Source: Opitutia bacterium (lineage in GTDB: Bacteria > Verrucomicrobiota > Verrucomicrobiia > Opitutales > Opitutaceae). Taken from it: 64,000 bases of DNA. Below the pieces are notes generated by a model that worked only from the letters and a program-made list of their open reading frames with translations, had not been told where the DNA came from and made no database searches. A program made the position numbers and the translations under genes. The stretch is taken from the NCBI GenBank assembly GCA_947474365.1, contig CANJIU010000002.1, positions 62,001 through 126,000 of the forward strand, read 5' to 3'. This document shows positions 37,401 through 45,437 of the stretch, piece by piece (positions within the stretch are counted from its first letter, which is position 1; each line of letters starts with the position of its first letter).

Positions 37401-37698
37401 GGCGGGCGCGGAGGAGGGTGCCGGTGAGCAGGCGCTGGGCGGCCTCAAGCGGGGTAAAGTCGCCGTGCACCGCGTTCACCTGCACGCCCTCGACGAGGCG
37501 GCTGTCGAACACCAGCTGCACGCCCGCTTGCTGGGAGAAACGCTTGAGGGCCGGCTCCGCTTCGCCCGCCGGCAGATCAAAGGCCCGCCGCGCCGTCTCG
37601 GCTCCGCACAGGCCGATCGCGCCGATGAGGCACCACACGCCTGCGACGAGCAAGGGGATGATGCGCCGGCGGGCGCGGCGACGGAACGAGAGGGGCAT
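34405..37698 (-). CDS. TonB-dependent receptor with N-terminal STN signalling domain and an internal second signal peptide
   Basis: 1097 residues from the ATG at 37698. Residues 1-33 are a signal peptide, 39-110 a secretin/TonB short N-terminal (STN) domain (FDLPAGEAEPALKRFSQQAG, VQVNAVHGDFTPLEAAQRLL), and 111-148 a Pro-rich linker. Then, in frame, MKPSRSFFATLASWLLASTS (from residue 149, position 37254) is a complete second signal peptide with an AVA-Q cleavage site, followed by VVALSPFEVSES, plug (RLDFSRGPNSILFGTGSPGG) and barrel ending SATLNF. The STN domain and the FecR/ECF genes directly upstream match FecA-type signalling. The internal ATG is preceded by CCC like other receptor starts here, so translation may also begin at 37254. 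Confidence 0.88.
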   Translation of the reverse strand: MPLSFRRRARRRIIPLLVAGVWCLIGAIGLCGAETARRAFDLPAGEAEPALKRFSQQAGVQLVFDSRLVEGVQVNAVHGDFTPLEAAQRLLTGTLLRARRDERSGIVSIERDPAAPFPPKKDPARADPPPSARALSEAGPDSPHQTEPMKPSRSFFATLASWLLASTSAVAQTAGPLKPAGAEDQSNPTASSGVVALSPFEVSESADNGYAAASTLAGSRMNTELRNTSASISVFTKDFLRDIGALNLNDALAYALNGGNEYTNLNGLGARDREVNVQLRGFVNATVTRNFFPWALSGDAFNTERLDFSRGPNSILFGTGSPGGVVNTTTKRARFGKSITELGLRVGSWDDYRVTFDVGRQVNDQLAIRINGLRQQKKSWRDFENLDRTSGALGVTYRPFKHTEVRVDAEYGKGHQVVANPFRTGDKVSAWLAAGKPISPNDTTVVGGTQAAASNQLTYDPFGITGPTAWRGVQQTINALPVGSNIQLRRSFTDESVLPRSSNVFGPGAWVNFPYHNYSVFLEQRFGKLTAELAYNRQWEHRTYTQPLIFNVANLQGDANALLPSFPLPNGQLAPNAGKPNPNAGKFFVESANAIAWRDRSDNNYRATLAYELDLSKHSAWLGTHRLAGLVSRSEAFSYTDGMQEVNITPPGTTTYPLDVTNANNVLLRRTYLDFTTPDARWHGQHDPLLFPINNLNGITTGYRRIANQSVPSLSRTDTRMVASQSSWWQDRLYVTAGVRRDELDAFGPGTVILRDPVTSEFLRRSMLSAPTLSTAGTTQTAGGVFHAFRWLSLIYNRANNFVPQTALDINAQPIGAVAGKGEDAGVRLTLWDGKVNLTVMHYETTRENQVLNIANNQNLRSYINGIWSAMGRSEKLIDLQSIDTVSNAGKGWEVELIANPTKRWRLSANYSQTDVNQTDTFLRSAVYIEANRGLWTQNVTRPLVTNIGVSGATTVRDALNAVDATYAVIRLSEGNVPLQNIKYAANAFSTYTFGSGPNWLHGLMIGGGANYRGKSVAGYSAARNGAPIFAPGYTIVNAVASRTFRLAQKRTVLVQLNVNNLLENDQRLFLDGDDSGFHIYRYQQRRNWSLSATLNF

Positions 37699-37783
37699 CA
37701 AGGGAAGACGCACGAGCCCCTCCGCGCGCCTTACAATTATCTTTAACGAAGAGTGAGGAATCGGGCGGCCGCAATTCCTGGAC

Positions 37784-37824
37784 CCTGGGGACGCGACGCC
37801 GCTGCCGCGTGGACTGAAACCACG
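37784..37824. repeat. REP-like double-hairpin repeat, degenerate copy
   Basis: CCTGGGGACGCGACG, then a 5-bp stem (ACGCG 37791-37795 with CGCGT 37806-37810), and overlapping it CGTGG (37808-37812) with CCACG (37820-37824). It is the same element as 50263-50304, with a decayed first hairpin. It lies in the 186-bp gap between the FecR gene and the STN-type receptor, which supports starting that receptor at 37698 rather than further upstream. Confidence 0.6.
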
Positions 37825-37884
37825 TTCCACCTTTCGGTGCCCCCTGTGGGCGGAGGAACGAACTCTTGTCTGAACGTTCCCGGT

Positions 37885-38760
37885 TCAGCGTCCCGAGCGA
37901 AGCACGATTGCTTCGCTGCCGGTGCGATCGGCAGTGACGCCGAAGGTGCTTTCCAACAGCAGCAGGAAACCCTCCGCGTTGTCCGCGGCCAGGAAACCGC
38001 TGAGGCGCAGGTCGCGCAGTCGGGTCGCGCCGGGATCGGCGACGATGGGGCGCTGTCCAGGCGATAGGTGGGCGTTGATCAAGGCCATGGCCTCGGCCAA
38101 CGGCGTCCGGGAAAACTCAATCTGCGGCGCGCGCCACGCGAGCGCCTGGGCCATCTCGGCAGTGGAGACCGCGCTCACCTCGGGCCTCGCTCCGGTATCC
38201 GCGACGTGGGCCCGCTGTCCGGCATCCACGAAGGCGGGCGCGGTGGCCGCGGGTCCGACCGCGACGCGCCCGTGCGTGACCAACACCTCGACCGCCGTGC
38301 CGCCGAGACCGACGGAAAAGGCGGTGCCGACCGCGCGCACCTCCACGCCGGTCGCGCTCACGATGAACGGCCGCGCGGGATCCTTCACCACTTCGAAATG
38401 AGCCTCGCCGTGCCGCAAGGTCACGCGCCGTATCCCCGCGGAAAAATCGGTGGCGATCTCCGCCCCTTCGCGCAGCACGACCACGCTGCCGTCCGCCAGA
38501 GTCTCCCGGCGCGGCGCGGTGACGACTGCGGTCGTCGTGGCGTGCGCTGGCGGCGCTTCCCGGCGCGTCACCGAAAAAAGCGAAAGCCCCAGGGCGAGCG
38601 CGCCGAGTCCGGCGAGCACGGCGGTTCGCCGACGACGGCGGGCACGGACGGTGCGCGTCACCTCGCCGAGCAGGGCGGATTCGGCGTTGGCGCCGCGCAT
38701 CCAGCGCAGCGCGTCTTCCGTGGCGCGGATGTTCTCGGAGTGGGAATCAGGCGCGTTCAT
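37885..38760 (-). CDS. FecR-family anti-sigma/signal transducer
   Basis: 291 residues. Short cytoplasmic N-terminus, Arg-rich stop-transfer (RARRRRRTAVLAG) and one membrane span (about 46-64). The FecR periplasmic domain runs about 85-190 (ETLADGSVVVLREGAEI, VTLRHGEAHFEVVKDPARPF, VRAVGTAFSV), and a DUF4974/STN-like C-terminal domain about 220-290 (RTPLAEAMALINAHL, LRLSGFLAADNAEGFL). It overlaps the end of the ECF gene by 14 bp and precedes the STN-type receptor. In the FecIRA scheme the receptor STN domain contacts FecR when ligand binds and the sigma factor is released; that model is inferred here. Confidence 0.92.
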   Translation of the reverse strand: MNAPDSHSENIRATEDALRWMRGANAESALLGEVTRTVRARRRRRTAVLAGLGALALGLSLFSVTRREAPPAHATTTAVVTAPRRETLADGSVVVLREGAEIATDFSAGIRRVTLRHGEAHFEVVKDPARPFIVSATGVEVRAVGTAFSVGLGGTAVEVLVTHGRVAVGPAATAPAFVDAGQRAHVADTGARPEVSAVSTAEMAQALAWRAPQIEFSRTPLAEAMALINAHLSPGQRPIVADPGATRLRDLRLSGFLAADNAEGFLLLLESTFGVTADRTGSEAIVLRSGR

Positions 38761-39295
38761 CGGAAAAAAGCCCCGTTACACCCCGTTGCCGCAGGTACTC
38801 GCCGCACCGTTCCATCGCCCGCGCGGTCTGCACCTCGACGGTTTTTTCCGCGAGCCCAAGCCGCTCCGCCGTTTCGCGGCGCGACAGGCCATGAATCTTG
38901 TGGAGCAAAAACACCTCGCGGCAGCGCTGCGGGAGGCGCCCGATGGCCTCGCCGAGAATGGCGACGCGCTCGCGCCGTTCGACGTCGCGGGAGACATCCA
39001 TCGCCGGATCCGCGAACGGCAGGCCCGCGAGGTCCGCGACCGTCTCGATCGGCGAGGCCTTCGCCCGGCGCGTGCCGTCGATCGCGAGGCGCCGCGCGAT
39101 CGTGAAGAGGAACGCCCGGGCCGAACGAATCGGACCCTTGGCGCACTCGCGCCACACGCGGAGGTAGGATTCCTGCACGACATCGTCGACATCGCGTACG
39201 GTCGGAAACGCCCCGCGCAGATAAGCCTTGAGCTGACCGTCGTGCGGTTGGATTTGATCGGCAAACCATTGGGCTTGTTCCGGGTGGGGTGGCAT
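38747..39295 (-). CDS. ECF RNA polymerase sigma factor (FecI-like)
   Basis: 182 residues from the ATG at 39295; a further start at 39367 would add 24 residues with no sigma homology. Region 2: LRGAFPTVRDVDDVVQESYLRVW and ARAFLFTIARRLAIDG. Region 4: LPQRCREVFLLHKIHGLSRRE and LAEKTVEVQTARAMERCGEYL. The gene overlaps fecR by 14 bp. It differs clearly from the LamG-linked sigma factor at 16373, so the window holds two independent ECF circuits. Likely target: the STN-type receptor gene downstream (inference). Confidence 0.92.
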   Translation of the reverse strand: MPPHPEQAQWFADQIQPHDGQLKAYLRGAFPTVRDVDDVVQESYLRVWRECAKGPIRSARAFLFTIARRLAIDGTRRAKASPIETVADLAGLPFADPAMDVSRDVERRERVAILGEAIGRLPQRCREVFLLHKIHGLSRRETAERLGLAEKTVEVQTARAMERCGEYLRQRGVTGLFSDERA

Positions 39296-39379
39296 CGCGA
39301 CGGCGCCGACCCGATGCGAAACGCGTGGACAGTTCAAGCGCGGAGTGCGGGCGTCCGACCGGCTCATCCTCCGAGGCGC

Positions 39380-41527
39380 TCATCTCACCAGCAACATGCT
39401 GCGGAAACCGCCCAACTCCAGGACAGCCGGCAGGGAGATCGGCGTGATGCTACCGGTCGTCGGGTCGAAGACCTCCACGCGGGCGCCTCCGACCGATCGC
39501 ACGGCGGCCTGGATCGGCTCGGCGGTCCGGTTGACGAGGAGATGAATCTTTTGGTTTCCGCGTTGAAACCGGGCGATCGCCAGGCGCTCGGGCCCGGGTG
39601 CGAAGCGCAGGTCGAACGGCGCCGCATAGGGTTGGGTGATGTGCGCCGCGAGCTCGGCAGTGCGGACGATCTTCGCTGCCTTGAGCGCAGCCGCCACCGC
39701 CGCGTCGTCCGGCGCATAAGCGCCCGCCTGCGGCTTGGTGTCCACCCAGAGCACGGCGCCGCCGCCGGCCTCGAAGGTCCTGATTTTTTCGAGTACGGGC
39801 CCGGGGATGAACTCCAACTGCGGCAGGACGAGATAGCGGTAGGAGCCGTGGCCGATGGTCATCGTGCCTTGGTCCACGACGGACTGTGCCACCGCCTCCG
39901 GGTGGACGATCGTGCACTCGATGTCGGCCTCGCGCAGCGCCGTCTCGGTGGCATCCCACGCGCCGTGTTGCCGGCGGTAGTTCGAAAGACTGGTGTTATA
40001 GAATTGCCGGGAAGGCCGATAGTCGGCCTGGAACTGGGCGATCGGGTAGTAGAGGGCGACCGAGGTCGCCGAACGCGCCCCGCGGAGCAGCAGGCAGAGC
40101 CGCCCGAGGTAGTCATTGAAATCCCGATACTCTTCGACGGTGTAACCGGTGGCGGTGCCATCGGGCCGGGCCTCAAGCGGAAGATAGGCGCTGAATTCGC
40201 CGATCCCGTACAGGCACGCCATGTTCACGGAATTGTGCAGCAGGGGCATGGCGGGCGAGAGCCGCTTGCGCCCGCCGCCGCTGATGATCGGATCGAGCAG
40301 ACACATCGTCCGGTCCCGCTCCTTCCAGACCGCGACCGAACTGGTAAAACGGGCGAACTGGTAGTTGAACGACGCCACGCGGTCGGCGTTGGGAATGCCG
40401 GTGTCGATCGCGGGAACATCGAATTCCGAGACGAATTTCATGTAGTCGCCGTAGTTGGCGACGTGCAGGGCGAGGTGTTCCTCAAGGAGGAAATGCCCGC
40501 TCGAAAGCACGCCCCGCGCATGGCACCATTCGCGGATCTGACGGGCGAAACCCGCCGCGAGCAGATCGGCCACCGTCTGGTGGAAGTGCATCCGCACCCG
40601 CCGCGCCACCGTGTCCTCGCCCGCATACAGCGCGCCGAGCAGCGGCGTGAGTACGTAGCCGTGTTGTTTTAGGAATGCCCCTGGCAGCTGGTCGTTCCAC
40701 GACACGCACGCAAAAGGGGCCTCCGTCCGCTGCCAGTGCAGCTGCATCAGATTGGGTTCGTTGGCGTAGAAGCCGATGGTGCGTGACGAAAGATCTCCGA
40801 TCGACGCGACGATCGGTGCGTGCATGTTCGCGATGAACCGCGCGACGGCGTCCGGGTTGAGCAGATCGGGATAGTGGCCGGTGTGTTGAAACTGTGCGGT
40901 GGTGGACTGCGCCTGCACATCGTGATCGCGAATGACGGTCGCGAACGCGCTCAGGTGCCAGGGCCCGGCCAGGCCCGAAGACTCCACGCGCCGCTCGCCG
41001 GCGGGGATAACCTGTCCGCGCGGATAATCCGGTATGCCGTCGATCAGCGGGTAAAGGACGGCGCTGACGAAGCGCTCGGCTCCGGCGGGAAGCTCGATGA
41101 CCGCGGGCCGCAGGCCCGCGCCCTCCAGCGACACCATGGCGAGTCCACGGACTTCGTACGCGGGGTTTTCCGCGATCACCCTGCCGCCGGCCATGCCGCT
41201 GGGATAGCCGAAGTCATCGGCGAGCCAGACCCGCATATTCTTCTTCGCAGCGGCCTCCACCAGCGGGCCGATGCGCTCGCGCCCGCCGCTTTTGGACTGG
41301 TAGAGATTGTGGTGGAAGAAACCCATGAACCCGCCGATCCCGTACCGCGGATATTTTTCGAGGGTCTGGTCGTTAAGCCCGTATTGCACGAGCCGGAATT
41401 CGGCCGGGGGGTGGCGAAATTGCTCCGCGAGTGTTTCGATCGGCCGCGTGGAATCCGCGGCCGGGAGGAACGCCGCCGAGATCAACCCAAGCGCGGCGAG
41501 CAGCGGGAAACGGCGGCGGGGCTTCAT
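39380..41527 (-). CDS. Exported glycoside hydrolase-like protein (GH106-like TIM barrel)
   Basis: 715 residues from the ATG at 41527 (signal 1-24, RRRFPLLAALGLISAAFL). YGIGGFMGFFHHNLYQSKSG, MRVWLADDFGYPSGMAGGRV, TIGFYANEPNLMQLHW and ARGVLSSGHFLLEEHLA suggest the barrel of the large GH106/GH2-like glycosidases, with Glu residues in ANEP and LLEEH as candidate catalytic residues. A beta-sandwich ends the protein. It is shorter than typical GH106 rhamnosidases, so the family assignment is tentative; rhamnose or a related deoxysugar is a guess. It stands between a siderophore-type receptor and the ECF/FecR pair. Confidence 0.65.
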   Translation of the reverse strand: MKPRRRFPLLAALGLISAAFLPAADSTRPIETLAEQFRHPPAEFRLVQYGLNDQTLEKYPRYGIGGFMGFFHHNLYQSKSGGRERIGPLVEAAAKKNMRVWLADDFGYPSGMAGGRVIAENPAYEVRGLAMVSLEGAGLRPAVIELPAGAERFVSAVLYPLIDGIPDYPRGQVIPAGERRVESSGLAGPWHLSAFATVIRDHDVQAQSTTAQFQHTGHYPDLLNPDAVARFIANMHAPIVASIGDLSSRTIGFYANEPNLMQLHWQRTEAPFACVSWNDQLPGAFLKQHGYVLTPLLGALYAGEDTVARRVRMHFHQTVADLLAAGFARQIREWCHARGVLSSGHFLLEEHLALHVANYGDYMKFVSEFDVPAIDTGIPNADRVASFNYQFARFTSSVAVWKERDRTMCLLDPIISGGGRKRLSPAMPLLHNSVNMACLYGIGEFSAYLPLEARPDGTATGYTVEEYRDFNDYLGRLCLLLRGARSATSVALYYPIAQFQADYRPSRQFYNTSLSNYRRQHGAWDATETALREADIECTIVHPEAVAQSVVDQGTMTIGHGSYRYLVLPQLEFIPGPVLEKIRTFEAGGGAVLWVDTKPQAGAYAPDDAAVAAALKAAKIVRTAELAAHITQPYAAPFDLRFAPGPERLAIARFQRGNQKIHLLVNRTAEPIQAAVRSVGGARVEVFDPTTGSITPISLPAVLELGGFRSMLLVR

Positions 41528-41672
41528 GGCTGATGCCGTCGAGAGCGGAGGGCCAGGGGCTGAGCGCAAAATCCAGTGGTGAACTTCGTTTTCAAGTTGG
41601 GTCGCGTGCGCGCCTGCTCAGGAGGTTTGGCTCCCTGCTCTTCGCCCTCTGGGTTTTGACTGCTTCGTCGAC

Positions 41673-43871
41673 TTAGAACTTTGCGCTCACGGAGAATTCA
41701 TAGCTGCGTGGCTGGCCGATGTCGATCGAGCGGTCGATGTAGAGCTCGTCGGTGATGTTCTTGACCGCAACCCCGATATCCGTTTCGCGGCCGAAGATTT
41801 TCATCCGGTAGCGCGCGAACGCATCATAGAGCGTGTAGGGGGCTTTCTGATTCAACGCCGAGCGGTCGGCGCCCGGCAGGAAGAACTCGATGTCGCCGCC
41901 GCACCAGCGGACGCCGCTGCCGAGGACAAGGCCCTTGACCGGACCGTCGGGAATCCGGTAGCGCATGATCAGACCCGCCGAATGCGGCACCGCGCCGGGT
42001 AATCGGTTGGTCGGCTGGCCGGGAATCGTCGCGATGCCTTCGGCGTTCGCGTAGGTGAGTGCGAGATCGATCGTCGGCAGCGGTTTCCAATTCAGATCGA
42101 CCTCGATGCCGTGGCTGCGGGCGCCGTCGCTGAACAGCACGCTGTCCACGGAGGGGGGCGGGACGCCGGGCCAGGGATAGGTGACGTTGTGCTTGTCGAT
42201 GTTGTAGAAGCCCACGTTGAGAAAGAGGGCCTGCTTCGGGAAAGAAAACTTCACGCCGGCGTCCCAGCCCTTCGACTGCTCCGGCGGCCGCGGCAGGTTG
42301 GTGAGGCGGTTGAAGCCGTTGGGCCGGATCGAATTGGCGATGAGGAAATACGGCGAAACGTGGCGGACCACCTCCCAGATCGCACCGCCCTGGTAGACGT
42401 TGTCGACGCCCTGCAGGGTGTTGGTCTGATCCTCGCGCCGCCAGCCGGTGAGCAGATTCAGGCGGCCGTCGAGGAGAGCCACCTGTTCGGTCACAAAAAT
42501 ATCCGGCCCGCCCCAGCCTGTGCGTGTCGGCGTGCGGCTGCCGAACGCGGGCGTCGCAATGCCGATGAGTTCGCTGACGGGCAGTCCGCGGTAAAGTTCA
42601 CGGAGCGGCGCGGCGGCGGAGATGGTGACGTTGCGCTGCACCCCATAGGAACGCAGCAATTTGACGCGGGAGAGCTGGGTGCCGGCGACGAGGTTGTGCC
42701 GCGTGGCGCCGAGCTTGAACTGGAGCAGCCCGGAAAATTCGAAATACTGCTCCCATTGGTGCCGCTGCTGGAAGAAGGAGCCCTTGGATGCGGTGATCTG
42801 GCTGCGGGTGGGAAACTCCACTGCAGTAAATCCTGCCGCGCGCGACAGGTTCATGAACATCAGGAGCGAATCGACGTCGGCGAAAAACTCGCGCCAGATC
42901 GCCTGCAGGCGCAGCGGCGTGCCGACCTGCTGCTCCAGGCGCACGTCGACGATGTCGTTCGTCATGTTAAGGTCGTTGTCCGGCGAAGCCGTGCCGTACG
43001 AGCGATCCCAGCCGGGGAGCCGAAACGCCGGAATACCCTTGGTGAGGCCCTGCGCGGGATTTGGCTGGAGAAACGGAAATCCGCCGGACGAGGCCGTGCC
43101 GCCGCGCTGCACGTGCGTGACGTCGAGGTTGAGCAGAGTCGTGGGCGTGAGTTGCCAGGTGAAAACAGCGTTTGCGAAAAGGTTCTGTCGCTGCTCGAAC
43201 CAGCGGAAACTCTCGTTGTCCTGATACGAACCCATGAAGCGGAAGAGCATCGTCTTCTTCGCGTTGAGCGGCCGGTTGTAGTCCCACTCCGTGCGGAAGA
43301 AATGCTCCGAGGCGATCACCTGCCGCAACGAGGCCGAGGGTGTCTTCGTCGGCCGCTTGGTGACGTAGTTGACCGCGCCACCCGGCTCGACGACCCCGTA
43401 GAGAATCGCGGAGGGTCCGCGCGCGACCTCGACCTGCTGGATGTTGGAACTGTCCGCGACGGCGCTGAACGCCACGCCGTTGCGCAGCACGGGCACGCGC
43501 GAGAAACCGCGGAGATTCACCGTTGAGACATCTGCGCGACCGTCCTGACTGCGGGCGTCGAGACCGGCCCCGGCGGTGTAGCGAAGCGCGTCCTCGATGT
43601 TGTAGAGGCCGGCGTCGCGGAGCATCTCCTCGGTGATGATGCTGATCGAGAGCGGGAGTTTTTCGACGGGGGTGACGATGCGGGTGCCGGTGACCGTTGT
43701 GGTCGCGCGGTAGCCGTCGTTTTCGGCCTGCACCGTGAACGGGCTGAGGACGAGTGCCTCGTCTTCAGTGGTGGATTTTCCGCTGGCCGTGGCGGCGGGG
43801 GCTTGGGCCGGCAACGATGGCAGGACGCACGCGAACAGCGCGGCGAAGAGGGGGTAGGTTGGGGTGTTCAT
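41673..43871 (-). CDS. TonB-dependent siderophore-type receptor
   Basis: 732 residues from the ATG at 43871 (signal 1-23), preceded by CCCC. ALVLSPFTVQAENDGYRATTTVTGTR contains the LSPFxV motif; the plug (PVEKLPLSISIITEEMLRDAG, VNLRGFSRVPVLRNGV, VEVARGPSAILYGVVEPGGAVNYVTKRP) is of the ferric-siderophore receptor class, and the length fits that class. The barrel ends SVSAKF. Upstream are a sulfatase, a PhoD-like phosphatase and two PepSY-type membrane proteins, the latter often found with siderophore receptors. Iron-chelate uptake is a reasonable inference. Confidence 0.9.
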   Translation of the reverse strand: MNTPTYPLFAALFACVLPSLPAQAPAATASGKSTTEDEALVLSPFTVQAENDGYRATTTVTGTRIVTPVEKLPLSISIITEEMLRDAGLYNIEDALRYTAGAGLDARSQDGRADVSTVNLRGFSRVPVLRNGVAFSAVADSSNIQQVEVARGPSAILYGVVEPGGAVNYVTKRPTKTPSASLRQVIASEHFFRTEWDYNRPLNAKKTMLFRFMGSYQDNESFRWFEQRQNLFANAVFTWQLTPTTLLNLDVTHVQRGGTASSGGFPFLQPNPAQGLTKGIPAFRLPGWDRSYGTASPDNDLNMTNDIVDVRLEQQVGTPLRLQAIWREFFADVDSLLMFMNLSRAAGFTAVEFPTRSQITASKGSFFQQRHQWEQYFEFSGLLQFKLGATRHNLVAGTQLSRVKLLRSYGVQRNVTISAAAPLRELYRGLPVSELIGIATPAFGSRTPTRTGWGGPDIFVTEQVALLDGRLNLLTGWRREDQTNTLQGVDNVYQGGAIWEVVRHVSPYFLIANSIRPNGFNRLTNLPRPPEQSKGWDAGVKFSFPKQALFLNVGFYNIDKHNVTYPWPGVPPPSVDSVLFSDGARSHGIEVDLNWKPLPTIDLALTYANAEGIATIPGQPTNRLPGAVPHSAGLIMRYRIPDGPVKGLVLGSGVRWCGGDIEFFLPGADRSALNQKAPYTLYDAFARYRMKIFGRETDIGVAVKNITDELYIDRSIDIGQPRSYEFSVSAKF

Positions 43872-43911
43872 GGGGAAGGGGATTTCTCGGACCTCTGCCA
43901 TGGACGCTCGG

Positions 43912-43929
43912 GCGGGCGGCGAAGCCCGC
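43912..43929. other. Intercistronic 6-bp GC hairpin
   Basis: GCGGGC, loop GGCGAA, GCCCGC, in the 108-bp gap between the sulfatase and the siderophore-type receptor. It could attenuate or stabilise the message; there is no T-tract on either side. Confidence 0.3.
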
Positions 43930-43979
43930 TCCTCCTCGGCATCTTCATCGCAGCTGCGGTCGGAACGCAGGAGTGCTCT

Positions 43980-45374
43980 TCAGGCCTTCTTCTTCGCTCC
44001 GGCCTTCGCGTCCTTCGCCGCCGGCAGGTTCGCGGGCGGCGTCCACGCGGCCGGTTGGGGGTGGGCGACCTTGAGCGGGAATTCGTCGGCGTAACTCCGC
44101 ATTTCCTTCTGCAACAATTCCGTCATCGCGGCGACGCGGGCGGCATGCGCCGGGTTTGCGGCGAGGTTGTTGAGTTCGCGCGGATCGACCGAGAGATCGA
44201 ACAGCTGCGTGCGATCGACCAGCGGATAGCGGATGAGTTTCCAGCGTCCGTCCAACAGGGCCCGCTGGCAGTCGCGATAGCCGGTGTAGAGCACGTCGCG
44301 GACTTTCGTGGCCTTTCCCCGGGCGATGGAGGCGAGGCTGCGGCCCTCGACCGCGGCCGGAATTGGTGCCCCGCCGAAATCGCAAAACGTGGGGAACAGA
44401 TCCATCAGGTAGACGAGGGCGTCGCTGCGGCCCTGGGGAATGCCGGGCCCGGCGATCACACACGGCACATGCATACCGCCGAACTCGTAGAGGTTTTGTT
44501 TGCCGAAAAGGCCGTGCTCGCCGAGCGAGAGGCCGTTGTCGCCCGTAAAGATGATGATCGTGTTGTCCCATTCGCCCATCGCCTTGAGTTGGGCGAAGAC
44601 GCGCCCGATGTGGTGATCGAGCCCCGTGACGCACGCGTAGTAATCGGCGATCTGCTGTTTCGTGTTCTCCGGGGTGCGCGGCCACGGTGCAAGCTGCTCG
44701 TCGCGCACGGCCATCTCGCCGTTGTCCCACGGATGCTGTGGCAGGAAGGCGGCGGGAAGCGGAACCTTGGCGGCCGGATAGAGACCGTGAAATTCCGGCG
44801 CGGCCGCTCGCGGATCGTGCGGCACCGGCGGGGCGAAATAGATATAGAACGGCTTTGCGCCGGCCGCGCGGCCCTGCAGAAACGTGATCGCAGCGTCGGC
44901 ATGGCGCTCGCTCGAACCGCGGCGCTCGTCGGGCGTTGGGTCGTTCATGATCACGTTTGTGTCGAAAGCGTTGAGCCCGGCGGTGAACTCGTTGCCGCCC
45001 TTGCCGACATGGAATGTCTCGTAGCCGGCACCGCTCAGCACCTTTGGCAGCGACTGCGAGGCATCCACCTTCGGATCGCGCCCGTTGGGGATGCGCTGCC
45101 ACGACCTGCCGGAGAGCAGCATGGTGCGGCTGGGCAGGCACACGCCGCCGATCATCGAGCCCATCGTATAGCAATGCGTGAACGTCATCCCGCGCGCCAC
45201 GAGCGTGTCGAGATTCGGCGTCTGCAGCATCGCCGTGCCGAGTGCGTGCAGCCCGTCCGCGCGATGGTCATCGGCGTGAAGATGGAGAATGTTGAGCTTG
45301 CGCGCCGGGGCGGCGAAGACCTGAACGGCGGCCAGGGCGGCGAGGACGGCAAAAAAAACGGGGCGGAGTTTCAT
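43980..45374 (-). CDS. Cys-type sulfatase (iduronate-2-sulfatase-like) with Lys-rich C-terminus
   Basis: 464 residues from the ATG at 45374 (signal 1-22). LNILHLHADDHRADGLHALG supplies the metal ligands; GGVCLPSRTMLLSGR has the formylglycine Cys79; HVGKGGNEFTAG and FTGDNGLSLGEHGLFGKQ complete the site. The overall pattern is closest to the iduronate-2-sulfatase-like branch. The C-terminus ends AAKDAKAGAKKKA, a basic tail beyond the catalytic fold. It is followed by the siderophore-type receptor and preceded by the PhoD-like gene, 63 bp away. Confidence 0.92.
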   Translation of the reverse strand: MKLRPVFFAVLAALAAVQVFAAPARKLNILHLHADDHRADGLHALGTAMLQTPNLDTLVARGMTFTHCYTMGSMIGGVCLPSRTMLLSGRSWQRIPNGRDPKVDASQSLPKVLSGAGYETFHVGKGGNEFTAGLNAFDTNVIMNDPTPDERRGSSERHADAAITFLQGRAAGAKPFYIYFAPPVPHDPRAAAPEFHGLYPAAKVPLPAAFLPQHPWDNGEMAVRDEQLAPWPRTPENTKQQIADYYACVTGLDHHIGRVFAQLKAMGEWDNTIIIFTGDNGLSLGEHGLFGKQNLYEFGGMHVPCVIAGPGIPQGRSDALVYLMDLFPTFCDFGGAPIPAAVEGRSLASIARGKATKVRDVLYTGYRDCQRALLDGRWKLIRYPLVDRTQLFDLSVDPRELNNLAANPAHAARVAAMTELLQKEMRSYADEFPLKVAHPQPAAWTPPANLPAAKDAKAGAKKKA

Positions 45375-45437
45375 GGTCGGGGGTGGGGACATTCGGGCGG
45401 CAACATCGGTGACTTCAAACAGAATGATGCGGGAGTC

